From: Agelaius tricolor
Lineage: Eukaryota > Chordata > Aves > Passeriformes > Icteridae
Direction: 5' to 3'
Length of the DNA: 64,000 nucleotides
Assembly: GCA_023055355.1 (NCBI GenBank)
Contig: JALJCS010000035.1
Location: 1,860,001 to 1,924,000, forward strand
Within the stretch, counting starts at the first letter, position 1. Every line of letters begins with the position of its first letter. Made by a program: the position numbers and the translations under genes. This document shows, piece by piece, positions 15,126 to 47,813 of this stretch. The notes beneath the pieces were generated by a model that saw only the letters and a program-made list of their open reading frames with translations, searched no databases and was not told where the DNA came from.

Positions 15126-18100
15126 TGATTTGTATAGGAAATATATCTTTTTGTTTCCTTAGGTTTGACTAGAATGTCATCAGAACTTTGTATACTGGTC
15201 AAACTTCATATTCTTGCTCTGCTTTCCTTTTTTGAAAGCAGTATTCATTTCTAGTCATGCACATCAGGAGCTGAATGTGCTTTTTTAAGCTGAACCTCAG
15301 AGAAGGGCCCACAGGAGACGAGGCAGAGCAGTTCTTGGTGTGAGTTCCAGAGGCTCTTGGACTGACACAGGTGTTCCTGCAGGTAGCACTGGGGTTCTCC
15401 TGGGTGTGGGGGTTGGAAGAGAGCATTCCCATCCAAGGGAAGGTGCAAAGCCTGTGGAAAATTTCTGCCTTTGCAAAATTGTGAGAACAAGTAAACTTCA
15501 CCTGTTTCAGAGCAGTGACATCTCATGAATTTTTGCATCTGTTGCATACTTGCTCTTTTCCATGGGCTTTACCTTCAGGCCTGTATTTATTTGATCCCTT
15601 GTGATTTGTTTGTGCTTGTGGAGTCCTCAGGGCCCATCTCTGCCCCATCTCTTACCAACCTGTGGCTGTGCCCTGCACAACAGCCTTTGTCTGCCCTTCT
15701 CAAGGTCTCTGCTGTCACATCAGGCCTGTATTTTAAATATTGCAGCAGTGTGCTAGGGCCAAGTACCTTTTCTGCACAGAGGACAGTCTGGAAAACCATG
15801 ATTGTATGAAGCAATGGTAAGTAAAAATAAATCAGTTAGAAGCACCTGCTCAGAAGAAAGAATTGGTGTTACAGCTGAGCCAAGTTAAAGCAGAATTTGG
15901 ACAAGGCAAACCTCTGTCCTGAGGCTTTGCAAAATCAGCACATGACCTGGGAAGAGTCACCTGTTACTCTGATTTCTCTAAAGCTCATTTGCAGCTGACT
16001 CGTACCACAGGGACAAATACAGGATTCCTGGCTTCTCCCAAATGTTTTGGCAGCACTGTTGTGTCCTTTACCTTGTTTTTCTGTGTCCTGAAAGGCAGAA
16101 CCAGCTGACCCAGGAAGATTATGGCAGACTGGGGGGAGTGTGGCAAAGGCCCAGGAAGGTTTCAGATGGAGTGACATGTCCCTTGCCTCATGGCCATGGG
16201 AGCAACTGATGTCCTGCTTTTGTCAGCCTCCCAGTTTGACCTTGCCCATCACTTTCCCCTTGGCTTTTCCAGGAGGGAAACTTTCTTTGGAAGTGAGGAG
16301 TTTTATTTTTGTTCTTGTGGTTGGTTGTGGGGTTTTGCTGTTCTTTGACATTTGTTTTTTTTTTCTTTATTTGGTTTATTAAAAAACAAAAAATGTTGTT
16401 TAGGGAACTATTAGGATTTCCTTGCCCTGGGGAAGGAAGCAGGGAGCACAGATGTGTTTTCTGTGTGTTTAGGAGGCCCAAGAGTTGTGCTAAGTGCTCC
16501 CTGGGAGGAGGCAGAGCTGGTCAAGGAGGGGAAGGGAGTGTGCTGGGGGTGCTTGGAGATGCTCTGTCAGTGAATATTCAGTATTTTTCCAGTCCAGCAT
16601 TAGAAATGAAGCAAACTGTACTCATACCCAAATTCCCTGTGTGGCCAAGTGCAGTGCCCAGCCCAGGGAGGGAGCTCAGCTCTGGCAGGGAAGGTTTGTG
16701 ACAGGGCTCCTCTGCTGGGGCTGAGCAGGGCCAGGTGGGTCTCTGGAAGCTGCACCAGGTTTCATTTGGGAAAGCAGATTTGTCAGACCTGGGGCTGTGC
16801 GTGGTGAACCTGTGTTCCCCAAGGCCAGCAGGGACCCCTGGGGACCCCAGGGACAGGGGAGGGCAGAGCACAGTCCTGGCAAGGGCCAACCCACAGAGCT
16901 TTGCTGTGTGTGCCCACACAGCCCTGGCCTGGCAATAGCAGTGGAAAACAGCATCTCTGAGGGGCTGCTGCCATCCCAGCCTGGGGACCAGTGACAAGAT
17001 GTCTGAGGAATGAGGATTGGCTCCGTTTGCCTTCCCAAGGAAGGCAGCACATTCCTCATGTGCTGCCAGCATAGCCCATGGAGGAGCTCAGCTGATGAGT
17101 GACACTTGAGCCACACGGGTGAAGCTTGGCTGCTTAGGAGTGTTCTCAGCACCAGCACAGGCAGAATCAGGGCCTGAAGAGGTGCAGAGACTGTGACCTT
17201 GAACAATTGCAAAAGCCCTGTGTTGTATTTGCAGTCCAGATGATGGAAAGGCTCAGATAAGGAGGACTCTCAGGAGTCTGCAGTCCAACCTCCTGCTGCA
17301 GTCACCCCGAGCCTCTTCATCCTTGTTCACAGCCTGAGGAAGAAAGCAAGTCTTCCTCATCTCCAGCTTGGGTCAAGGTTATGTGTGGATGGAAATGCTG
17401 TTGCTGTTTCTCCCCTTCTGCAGTGCCTTTGAAGATATCTACATTTTCTGAGCCTTTTCTCACTTGGTCAGACTTGCCTGGTCCCAGCACCAACCTGGCA
17501 TTCCTAAGATGTGCTTCCATCAGCCCCCAGCCAGGATCTGGGGTGCATGAAGGCTCTCACATGGCCTTCAGTGAAGTGCAGGATGGAGCTGGAGGCTGAG
17601 AATTGAGTTGGGCTCTTCACCAGCTCTCTGCAAATCAGTGTGTGTTTTCAGTCAGGTGGAACAAGCACAGAGTGCTGAGGAGCCAGAGCTGGGAGCAGCC
17701 TGCCCTGATGCACTGAGGTTGCTGATTGCAACCAAGGCTTTCCAGCCATGCTGCTGAAGCAGGGGATTCACCTGGAGCCTGCAGGAGCTGTGGCTCCAGC
17801 AGGGTGAGCTGGGGCTGCCCAGGAGCTCCCCAGCCCTGGGGCAGTGGGTCTGTGCTCAGTGAAGCAGATGTGCTGGTCTGTGCTGCAGGGGGAATGGCCA
17901 CAGGCCTTACTTTGGATGTGACTGACAAGTCCCTGTTTTACTGGTCTGCTCTTAGGTTTGGTGGCCTAAAAGCAAAGGCAAAAAGCTCATTGCCTCCTAG
18001 AGGAGAATTTTAAAGTTTGGTTTGGTTCAATTGGAAACTGATGTTTTTTAAAGGAAGTTATACTGGTGGTGGAGTGTCTAGCCCCTGACTTCTAGCAGTT

Positions 18101-20780
18101 GTGCATGTTGCTGTGAAGATTTGTGCTGGGGAGACCTGGGCAGGAATGATTGCACCTGTCTCTGTGCAAGAGCCAAGTCATTCCATGTTTTAAGCTGTGT
18201 ATTACTAGTTTAATAAAGCAGGTTCCTTCTGCGTGCCAGGGAACTTACTCAGCTGCAGCTTACAAAACCTTCTTGTTCTCCCAAAGTTCTTTGTGCAAAA
18301 ATAGATAGACACCAACCAGTAAATCCACCTTTAATTTGCAGGGGTATATTGAGCTTTGAGTGTGGCCTTTTCTGAATGAAGGGCAGCAATAAAAGCTCCC
18401 TGGCAGCCCCAGGATGGGATGAGAGAGCCTTGCAAGGCAATGTGGCTCGTGGTGGCAGCACCCTCGTGACCTTCACCTCAGGCCAGCTCTGTGTGTGCAG
18501 TGATGCTGGCAGCACAGAGCAGCAGAGGTACCTGCAGCTGCCATGGGTCATTGCTCAGTGCCACTTGTTTTCCTGCACTCTGCTCCCACCTGGACACCTG
18601 AACCAGCAGGAGAAAACCAGGAGAGGCTCTTGCTGCCTGAGGGTTCTCTCTGCTCTGCTTGCACAGCTGGGTGTGGGGATTTAGCCAGCAGTGTGGCCAA
18701 GAAGGCCAATGAGAGCTGGGTCTGTAGCAGCCATGGTGTGGCCAGCAGGAGCAGGAGAGTGACCACCCAGTGCTGGGCACTGCTGAGGCACCTGAGTGCT
18801 CTGTCCAGCTCTGGGTCCCCCATGACAACGGAGACTGGAGGGGCTGGAGCGTGTCCAGAGAAGGGGATGGAGCTGGGGAAGAGTCTGGGGCACCAGGAGG
18901 GGCTGAGGGAGCTGGGCAGGGGCTCAGCCTGGAGCAAAGGAGGCTCAGGGGGGCCCCTGTGGCTCTGCACAGCTCCTGCCAGGAGGGGACAGCCCCAGGT
19001 TGGGCTCTGCTCCAGGGAACAGGGACAGGAGCAGAGGGAGCGGCCTCAGGCTGGGCCAGGGCAGGGGCACCAGGAGGGAATTCTTCTCTGAAAGGGTGGT
19101 CAAACACTGGCACAGCTGCCCAGGGAGTCCCCATCCCTGGAGGTGTCCAAGGAAAGGCTGGAGGTGGCACTCAGAGCTCTGGGCTGGCTGACAAGGTGGG
19201 CATTGGTCAGAAGTGGACTTGATCTTGGAGGTCTTTTCCAACCCCAATGATTGTGTGGGTGAGGTTCAGTCCCTCCAGTCCTCTTGCCTTGAGCATGCCT
19301 GGGAGCAGGAAATGTCCTTTCTGAATTCCAGTGGCAATCTGGTGTCAGGACAAAGCCCCAGCCCGCTCACTGGCCTGGTGTGCCTCAGCTTTTTGCTCGC
19401 AGCACATCCCCTGTGCTGAGTTCAAAGGGCTGATCACAAGGGATGTGTGCTAAAATAAGCTTTTCCTTCATCCCCCGGGCTTAGGGGGATTCTAGGAATT
19501 CATGGTTCATGAGATATGTGGCCGTGGTGTCCATTTTTAGTGACCTTAAATGAAATTAAGGGCAACATGAAACATGTTTTTCAAAACTCCAGGGACAGTG
19601 ACTCTGCTGCAAGCCCACAGGCTCGGCTCCCCTCGGGCCAACACAAACAGGGTCAGCCCCTGTCCCAAAGGGGTGACATCCCCCGGGCTGTGCCAGCAGC
19701 TGCAGGTGCCCCAGGGTGCTCCAGCTCAGAGTGGGGCTGTGGGAGCTGGCAGGAGATGTTTGGGGAGGGTGGAGGGGGCTTCTGGCTTCACACAAGGCTT
19801 GTTGGCTTTGTTCTGCTGAGGGAAGGCTGGTCCTGCAGCCTTGGGTGGTGTCCATGCAGGGCAGAGAGCAAACAGGGCTTGCTCAACAGTGACAGATGAC
19901 CTGAACAGTGAGAATAGCTCGGGGTGGAGGAGACCCTTCCTCTCCTGCACCAGGAGCTCCCTCTGTTCTGCCAAGTGCTGCCCTGCCAGCCATTGCCTGG
20001 CTGCTCTGTACCAGCCAAGCAGCGTGTTTGGGACTGGGAGACCTCCATCTAAAGCCCACCTTCCCAGTATCCTTCTGTGGAATTGCAGTCACACATGTCT
20101 GAGAACCTCCTTAGCATGGTGTAATGGGGCTTCTGCAGCTCCTCTTGGCAGCAAGGGCAGTGAACGTTGTGGGCAGCCAAAGCTGTATTCAAAGCTTAAC
20201 TTGTGCAGTGTACTCATGATTTGAATTCATGAACCATCCATCCCTGACCAGATTTGGGTGTTGTTCTTTCTGGTTAGTCTCTAATTTGCCATGTTTGTCA
20301 CACTGAATTTCAGCCATGGCCTCTCATCCTGTCCTCCCTGAGCCATGCAGTGGTGTAAGCCACAAGAATTGCCATAACTCATCCTGCATGAGCCCTCATC
20401 CTCTTTTTCCTTCCCGTGGCCTTGCTCTCCACCCCACACAGAGCTGGTTTGCGTTCCTTCACCACTGTGCAGCTCTGCCCAGGCACTCTGTGAGCAGGAG
20501 CAGTGGGGCAGGTCCCTTCTGTGCTATCATTTGTTTGACATTCTGGTGAGAGTGAAGTGCTGGCTGTGGTTGTAACTGGCAGGAGAGCACGTTCCCAGTA
20601 AAGGAAACTTCCACCAAAGAAAAGCCTACAAAATCCCAGAGTTACTAAAATTGGGAGAGAAGAGCAGGCCCTTTCTTTACACACTGTATATGGCAAAAAA
20701 TGAACATGAATTGGTGAGCAGGCGGGAGTGTCGATCCCTTCCTTCCAAATATAGGGATGGGGCCGAACCAGGGGGACTAA
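15126..20780. other. Intergenic, SCO1 to MYH3-like gene
   Basis: About 5.6 kb without a recognisable exon chain. Open frames here are short and scattered over both strands. A CR1 fragment occupies about 18675-19258. I saw no other element I could name. Confidence 0.55.
18675..19258 (+). mobile_element. CR1 LINE fragment
   Basis: Sense-strand CR1 3' half beginning near TGGCCAAGAAGGCCAATGAG, then TGGTGTGGCCAGCAGGAGCA, TGGCACAGCTGCCCAGGGAG near 19109 and a terminal TTGGAGGTCTTTTCCAACCC near 19225. It is 5'-truncated, diverged and has no intact frame. Confidence 0.85.
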
Positions 20781-20843
20781 GCTGAGCCTATAAAGGCTCA
20801 GGGAGAAAGTCCTTGGTGGCTCCTGATGTCCTGGCCAGGCTGT
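20640..20843 (+). promoter_or_regulatory. Putative MYH3-like promoter and noncoding exon 1
   Basis: A TATA box (TATAAAGG, 20789-20796) lies about 890 bp before the coding start. Upstream are a CArG-like CCAAATATAGG near 20745 (one base longer than consensus) and an AT-rich TTACTAAAATTGG near 20641 that resembles a MEF2 site. A first noncoding exon of about 20 bases could end at GGCT|GTGAGT (20833). A second could be 21099-21151, between TCTTTCAG and TTAAG|GTGAGG. Skeletal MYH genes usually have two noncoding 5' exons, so this fits, but exon 1 is inferred. Confidence 0.45.
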
Positions 20844-21098
20844 GAGTGACCTGCAGAGGGACAGAAGGCTCCTACCCCAGGTCCTGCTCCCCATGCTTGC
20901 AGCCTCACAGGGCTGTAGTTCTGTGGTGGGAATTCTGCTGTAGGTTCCCTGCTGGGCCATTCCTTGGGCAGGGAAGGAGTGGTCTCTGGTGGATTTTGCT
21001 GGCCCTCAAAAGGCACAGTTAACTGCAGTGAGAGGTGTTGGGCCTTTGGAGAGGCTGCAGCTCAGTTGAAGTCTGACCTTTGACTCTTTCTCTTTCAG

Positions 21099-21151
21099 AG
21101 ATACGAGATGTCAGCTGGTTCCTTCCTGCTTTCTGTTGGCTGATGGTTAAG
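21099..21151 (+). other. Putative noncoding exon 2 of the MYH3-like gene
   Basis: It is bounded by a good acceptor (TGACTCTTTCTCTTTCAG) and a good donor (TTAAG|GTGAGG). It lies between the TATA box and the first coding exon, whose own acceptor is at 21670-21671. The size of 53 bp is in the range of MYH 5' UTR exons. Confidence 0.45.
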
Positions 21152-21675
21152 GTGAGGATTTGAGGCATGAACACTAACAGCTTGCACAGGCTGGCATGAG
21201 CTGGCTTTTCCCCTGTGCCCACCATGGGCAGTCCCTGTTTTTCCCCCTCCATGAGCTCCTTTAAGCACATGTCCATTCCTGCCCACTGTGGCTGCTCACC
21301 AGAGGATTAGGACAGGTTCCATGTTAACAGAGAGTGGGGGAAGTAATAAATTAAAAACCAGAAGAAAAATAATCTTCAGGGCTTCACTTTTTCTAAGGAC
21401 TACATGAATCCTTCAGATCTGACCACTTTCCTGGGGAGCCCTCCTCCTCCTTTGGACATTGATCTCCTTTCCTTGGGGCCATGGAGGGTGGTGGCTCTTC
21501 TCCACTGCCTCTGTACCCTCCAGCTTGGAAAAGCAAAATACTCCCTCAAGATCTCTCTGCCCTCACCTGAGAGCTGGGAGGGGGCACCTGGGAGCAGCCA
21601 GCTGGGGGTGAATGTTCAGCTGCTCTCTGCCCTAAGCAGCACACAGGGCTCCAGGGGTCTCTGTCTTCCAGAGCC

Positions 21676-41186
<19,511 letters not shown>

Positions 41187-41310
41187 ACTTCCTCTGGGAT
41201 AACTAGAAATTCCACAAGGTACCTCTCCAGCTGTGGAAGTAATTTTCCCTTTGTTTAAGAACACAAACATTTTCTGTCCCTGCTGCTGTACCAGTGTCAA
41301 TAAAATAGAG
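41187..41310 (+). other. MYH3-like 3' UTR and poly(A) signal
   Basis: A short 3' UTR follows the TGA at 41184-41186. AATAAA at 41299-41304 (in GTGTCAATAAAATAG) is the likely cleavage signal, about 115 bases after the stop. This length is typical of skeletal MYH mRNAs. Confidence 0.65.
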
Positions 41311-44300
41311 ATCTGCAACTTCAAATGCTCCAAATGTGAATGTTTAAATGAGAGTCTCATTTTGTTACTAAGTTAATTATAGTCAAAAGCCTGGCTTTGA
41401 GTCTTACTACTTCTATTTCTGTTCTGAGTCTTACTGTTTCACTTTGACCAATTTTATCCTGAATTTAAAACCTGGAGGTTTGACAGGCTTTTTGCTTTTC
41501 CAAAGGAGGAATTCTGTTCCAGCTCCTGTAGCCTAGAAGCAGCACATTCTCAGGAGAGCAGCTGCACCTTGTTCTCAGCTGCTCATGACACAGTGCTGTG
41601 CTTCAGTCCAAAGCCCTGCTGTGCTCATAGGCCATGTCACTGACCCCAGCCCACCATGTCAAGTGATTGGTTACTCAGTGCAACATGAATTTCTGCTTCC
41701 TGAACCTGCTGAAAAACAGTTGTATCTTGTTTAGGAGTAGCTGTGCAAAATCACCAGAAAATTACTAATTGCTAGGCAAGTCTCGTATCCCTTACCAGCC
41801 TGTCATTATTCATTCTAGAGTATCCAGGCATTACATGGCATTGTCATGTGATCCTCCCAGCCCTCTTGCCTGCTTTTGGGACAAAGTTTGCTGTTTGCTC
41901 TTGCCCCAGTGTAGTGGTTTTGGTTTGCTAATTTGAGATTTCCTGGCCAACACACCAATGAGTGTGGTGGGTTCAGTGCTGTCAAATCACTGAAACTTTC
42001 ACAAAGCAAGGCCAAGGCACATTTAACAGAAATAAATGAGACATTAAAAATGTGGAATTAAAGAAATTTGCAACAGAAAGAGGATCTTAAACAGAAAGAG
42101 GATCTAATGGGAATAAGTTAGCGAGGGAATTTGTGATGAATGGGAATAGGAAAACAGATCTCTGAGACATTTGTGGTGCTGAAGAACCAGTCAGAAATGG
42201 AGAGCTTCAGGTGGAAAGAAGTAAATACACTCCTGGATGCAAAGGATTAGTGTTTCAATACTCAATTTCAGCAAGTTGGAGCCTTACAATACTCTCTGGT
42301 ACCTCTCTCACTCTCATGGGTGTGGTTGAGAATAAAGCAAGGAGGCCCCATGCCCTGAGGCAGGACCTGCCCTGAGCACAGCTGGGCACTGCTGATGGCA
42401 CTGAGGGCTGGCCCTGCCCCACAGCAAACTCACAGCTCCCTCTGTCCTCTCCTCCTGCACTCCCAGGCCATACCAAACTGCCCCTCAGCCTCCACAAGAG
42501 CCATTGCTGGGGGAGAGGACAAGGCTGAAAGGAGCTTTGGAGGAGGCCCATGGCAGGAGGATCAGCCCATCACGTGTCTCCTTTCATGCTCAATGTCAAA
42601 AGCCCAAAATAGCCGCAGTCTCCCAAGGCTCCTGTGCGGGGTCGTGCCTGTTTGTGGGGATGATCTGCTTCCACTAATAGCGCCTGAAGACATTCCTGGG
42701 CGGGTAGGCTGCCTCCTGTGTGGCACTGCAACGTGCCTGCCCTGGAGGAGCTGGACACGTGTGCTGTGTCCCAAGGCAGCAGCTGCTATTCTTACCCCAG
42801 AGAGACTCAGTGCAGCACAGCTCCATGGCCAGCTGAAAGGTTAAACACCAGAATGGGGCCCAGCACCGTGGCCATGGCCATTCTCTGCTGGGATGTGCTG
42901 TCCCATGGGCAGCACAGCAGCTGCCCTGGTACTTCCAGCAGTCAGCCAGGGCTCCTTGGGGTGGATGGGGCATTCCTTCTCTGTAAACCAACAAAAATGC
43001 AATGCCTGTGAACCCAGAACTCCATCTTCTGCTCTGCTCTGCCCCAGTTCATGAATCCCTTCCCTGGTGAGGAAAGCAGAGGCTCCAGGAACAGCAGCAT
43101 TGCAGAAAGTCTTGTCCCCTCTCGCAGCCAAGTGGAGCAGGAGCAGCCTGTTGAACTGTTCAGATCAAATAGAACTGGGCCCCAATGCATGAGGCTGAGC
43201 AGCTGAACTTGATATATTGTGGCTCTTGTTGCAGAAAAAAAAATTGCTGAGAGTGTGGAAGAGTAACCACAGAACTGAGATGGGCTTGAAACAGTGCTGG
43301 GGACTTCAGAAAAGGTCTGGGAGGAGGAAAACAAGATGGATGTGTGCAAGGAAAAGAAATAAGTAATAATACAGTAGAGGATGTGGGGGTGGAAGAAATG
43401 ACAACTCAGAACAGGTTTGGGGATGAAAGGTCAGGAGAAATCTGAGGGGAACTGCTGGGAAACACTACAATGATAATCTGCAAACGACTAACTCATACCC
43501 CACCTCTGAAATTCTTTTTAAAGCCTAATTTTAGTTTTGAAGAAATAATTTTCTGCATTTATTCTGTTGTTTCATTACTGCTGAGAAGGTGTAAGTGCTG
43601 TGCAGAGCTGTCTGCACTGCAGAGAACCAATCCTCAGGCAAACCTGGGAACACAGCCTGTCCTGAGGGGGTCAGAGTGAAAATCCAGACCTTCCCAGAGG
43701 CCTGAAGAATTCAGGGGAGGAATTCACAGGTGGAGCCTGGAAGCCCCCAATATCCAGACCTCACCTGAGCTCCCCAGGCTGGGCAGGTAGCTAGGGTTGG
43801 GGTCCAGCAGCCTCAGGAGCTGCTTTTCTCTCTGGCAAAGTGGATCGGGTGGTGCAGAGTGGTCCTGGTCCAAGTTTTGAGCTGCTGCTGTGCCCCACCC
43901 CACAGGGACCTCGCTTGTCACTCTTTTTGAGCCCACCCTGTGGCATATGTTTTATGTAGGATCATCCAAGGAAAAGAACCCTGGATCTGCTCTGCTTTGT
44001 ACAACTGATTTGTGCTTCAGGAGCAGCAAATTGTATTTTTACTTTGGCACATGAGATGAATGCAGAAAGCAATTAAAGAAATGTTTAGCCTTACCCACAG
44101 GGGAATCTGTCTTCCAATATAAAATAATGAAACCCTTAATAAATTTCCTAAGGAAGCAAAAGGAACTTTTCTGCAAGAACAAGTTAGTTCATAAATGTCA
44201 CTAGAAATGTCTGCTGTGTATCCTGTTGGCAACTTCACTTCAGTGAGTGTCACTCAGAAAATTCTGTGGCAATCCACTGGCTTGTCTTAGCTTGAAAAGC

Positions 44301-44870
44301 CTAATTTTTAAAGTGAGCAGATTTATAGAAATTCCATACCAGTTTATTTCCATTTACAGCACTGAAATCTGCCCAGAAGTAGGATTTGTGCATCTGTCCC
44401 AAATGAGTGCCAACCGAGGAAGACACCACCTCATTGCTGACTTTTTTAGGCTACAGTTGCTGCTTGTGCTAATATTATGCACCTAATCCTAGTTCTCCTT
44501 CCCTCCCCCTTTTGCCACTTGCCTTGTTTTGACTTTGTCTTACCCGGAGGCGTCTTAGGCTGCCCACCCCACTCCCCTGCTCTGTAACAGGAGCTCCTCA
44601 GCTGCTGTGGTGGGTGACAGAAAGGACATCCTGAATGTCACCTCCTGGGCCAGCTCTTCCGCTGCTGCTTGCTGGGAACATGAGGAGTCTGATTAACAGC
44701 ACAACTCTGATACTCAAAGGAGGGTTCTCACCCCCAAATGAAAGTTTGCTGCTTTACCTTCCTCCCCACTGCTCTGTGAGCTGGGCTGTACCACTCCTGA
44801 GTCTCACCCACTGTCATTGAGAGTGAGAGTAAAAGATTTTAAAATCACAGAAAATTCGGGGAGCTAGAAA
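41311..44870. other. Intergenic, no gene recognised
   Basis: About 3.5 kb without splice-linked open frames or a recognisable repeat. The open frames present (such as one of about 150 codons at 42395) have no family resemblance I know. Confidence 0.5.
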
Positions 44871-44879
44871 GAAAGTTAG

Positions 44880-45292
44880 GCTTAGTAGGCCCTGGGAAAA
44901 TGTTAAAGGTAGGCCCTGGGAAATGTTAGACCTGTATTTGCTAGATCGTGTGAAACTGCACCTCTATAGTCAGTATATGATAAATGATATAATTGTTAGA
45001 TGTGATTAGATATAATTATTGTTTAAAGAATCATGAGAAACTATGTTAGAGGTTTGAGGGGATCACGAGAAATCCATGCTTGGATGAAATAAATGTGTAC
45101 AATAGAACAATGTAAGTTTAATAATTAATATGTAAGTTATATAACGATAGAATATAAAACATGTTCGGTCCAAACCCATGGTGGAGTCAGATTTGGGTTT
45201 GTGTTCCCTGACACCCAGAGCTCTTAATAAAAGCACCTGCATATAAACATTCTGTGATTATATCTTCCTGAACACTAACAAGAGGAACACAA
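44880..45292 (+). mobile_element. LTR-like element (approximate ends)
   Basis: Contains a duplicated GTAGGCCCTGGGAAA block (44885-44930), an AT-rich middle and a retroviral-type 3' section: GGTGGAGTCAGATTTGGG, then CTCTTAATAAAAGCACC, then TTCTGTGATTATATCTTCC and an end ACACTAACA near 45280-45292. An AATAAA followed by about 50 bases to an ...ACA end is typical of an LTR R-U5 region. I could not find a convincing target duplication, so the boundaries and class are uncertain. Confidence 0.55.
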
Positions 45293-45583
45293 CTTGAGAA
45301 GCATGGCCAAGCACAGCTGCTTGTCACCATGCCTGTTCGCTGTGTGACATGGCATTAAGAGAGCTGAGAACACATCAAACGTGTATATAAACAATGAACA
45401 GATGTATGAAGGTTGTATCTTATGGAATATCTTCCATGGTTTATCAGGGTCTGGGCACCAGTCACCCAGCAAGCTGGTTTGGTTGAAGTAGGGCAGAGTA
45501 ATCACCAGCAGTGGCCCACCACATGCAGGACTGCCTTCCTTCCACCTTATCTGTAATGTGTGCTCAGAGGAGCAGCACATCCA

Positions 45584-45895
45584 TGTGGAAGAGGTTTTAC
45601 AGTGACCTCTGTGAGCCAGAAAGAAGTTTGAGAAGAGGATCCATGTTTACCTCTGAAAGAATTTCCTACCAAGGTCATTGACATAGAAACCAAGAAAGAA
45701 AGAAGGACAAATAAGAGAAACCTGATCTGTCTATTCCAATTAGCACTTTGTTTATCTTTTCCTGACCAATGAGTAAAGTGTAAACATATGAGTTTTGTAA
45801 GAGTGTATAAAAAGCATGCATGCTATAATAAAAACAGTTTGAAGCCTTCTGAAAATGGAGTGTTGCTTTGTATTGCGACTGTCTCAACTACGACA
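45584..45895 (+). mobile_element. Solo LTR with CATCCA target duplication
   Basis: A 312-bp element, TGTGGAAGAG ... ACTACGACA, flanked by perfect 6-bp repeats CATCCA at 45578-45583 and 45896-45901. It contains a TATA-like GTGTATAAAAAGC near 45804, an AATAAA near 45826 and GAAGCCTTCTGAAAATGGAG before the end. The 6-bp duplication again points to a class II (ERVK-type) avian retrovirus. It is a solo LTR without internal genes. Confidence 0.85.
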
Positions 45896-46552
45896 CATCC
45901 AAACAGATCCTGCTCATTCCCAGTGCCCCCCATGGCACTGAGCACATCTCAATTCCTTGTCGGGCATCAGAGACCCTGGCCACCTAAGGAGGAGCTGCAG
46001 TGACCTGTCCCCACACAGAAGGACACACCTCTGTCTGTGTAAAGCACCTGAGCCTGCTCTCCAGGCAGGAGGTTTCCTACTGCAGCAGAGGCTGAGCAGC
46101 CCTGAGCTCTCTCCAGCCTCCCAGGGCTCACTAGCAGGGTGTGCAAGGGGATCCCTGTTGAAGAGGATATCTGCTCTATCCCATGACCATTACAGGCTCC
46201 AGGTGGGGTACAAATAGATCACTGAGACCTGAGAAGGGCAAAGTCTTCTTAGGCTTCATATAGAGATAGTAGGAATGTGCTTGTGCTTCTGTCTCCTATT
46301 ACTGGCAGGGACACACAGAACACATTGTGGTTTTCAGTACAGTTTCCCAATTGTAAGTTGTTTTTTCTTCATTGACATGACATTTTTCACCACCTTGAGG
46401 TGGTTTGCTCCCTAGAAGGCTTCACCACCTGAGTGGAATGTCATGCAGAGGCTGGGTGTCTGGGGAGAGTGGGATGATGACAAATGTCTTGGGTATGGGA
46501 GTCTGCTGTTCCTTTGGACTCACCCAGTACAGCCATTCGGAGAGCCCCACAG

Positions 46553-46640
46553 ATCACAGAAGGGTTTGGGTTGAACAGACCTTTAAATCTCACCTAATCC
46601 AATCCTTCTGACATGGGCAGGGACATCATGCTATCTTATT
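46553..46640 (-). mobile_element. CR1 LINE 3'-end fragment
   Basis: On the plus strand it reads ATCACAGAAGGGTTTGGGTT then CCAATCCTTCTGACATGGGC, the reverse complement of the CR1 3' terminus. It is short and diverged. Confidence 0.75.
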
Positions 46641-47765
46641 TCCTTCAGTGTCAGAAATAACCCACAGAGGTGATAGTGCTGTATCATACACATATTTCTG
46701 AAAAATCATGCCTGGCATGAAAAAAAACCCATTTGAACCACACCCCTAAATTCCTCTTATGGACATGGAGAAATGGTTAGCAGCATGCAGTTAACACTGA
46801 GAATATGTCCAGCCTGTGGTAATGAGAAGAATCTCCTGTACTCTGCCTGCCCTGCTGCTCCTCACCTGGTGGAGTTCCTTCCTGCTGTGATGTGATGCAT
46901 TTTGCTGCCCCAATGAGCTCCACACATCTCTGACTCTGCCTGCAGGCCACTCTGCTCTTCAAGGACTGAAAGCAACAAAAGCCTGCTCTTTCTGCTGAGG
47001 ACATTTCAGCTGATGTTCATGAGAAGCAGTGTTATGGATTTGGTGCTCTGGAGGGACGTGCTGCGCAAGTGCCATGGAATTAACTGTCTGTTGATTGAAT
47101 GAAGTGAAATAAAAGATTTCACTGATAGCCATGGCTTCAGCTGCATGGGAGTGGACACCTGGACACATCCCCAGACAGAGGGGATACCTGGAGACTTCCC
47201 CAGCCAGAAGGGACACCTTGGAGGGCTGTCTGTCTTAGGGAATCACAGACCATATAGCTTGAGGATAGCTTCCAGGGATAAAGACTACAAAAACCCATTC
47301 CTTTTCCTGCTGTTGCCTATACAGCCCATTCTTGTGTTTCCATTTATGAACTTGATGAGTCTGAGCAGGCAGGAGGGGGAGGTTCCCAGTGGCCAACACA
47401 CAGCACCTGCAGGAACTTCCCCTTGCCCTCCCCAGCCTGGCTAAAAAGTGCCTTCTCACTCCTTATCTCTCAGTTAACTGCTGGGATGGGGGGAACAAAA
47501 TACACATCTTAGGCCCTGGCAGGGAGGGAGCAGCTGTCTGATTTCTGTCTCAAGAAGGATCTATTTTCAGCACGACTGAATCCTTTCTCCTCCATGGGAA
47601 TGTGCACCTTGATGACACTGCATTGCTGTGCAGCACAGTCTATCCAGAGATGGCTTCCAGCCTGCCTCCTACCATTTATCTCTGCTGTGCTTTGCTTCTG
47701 TGAAGTTCACCCTGAAGAGATGGAAATAGAATGGACAGAATATTAATGATTCCCAGGAAACATTG

Positions 47766-47813
<48 letters not shown>

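Noticed and set aside
18478..19222. Overlapping open frames of 100-230 codons
   Set aside because: They lie mostly in a diverged CR1 fragment read in wrong frames or antisense, and are not a reverse transcriptase frame.
42395..42844. A 149-codon open frame in the intergenic gap
   Set aside because: No recognisable family, no splice context, overlapping antisense frames of similar length.
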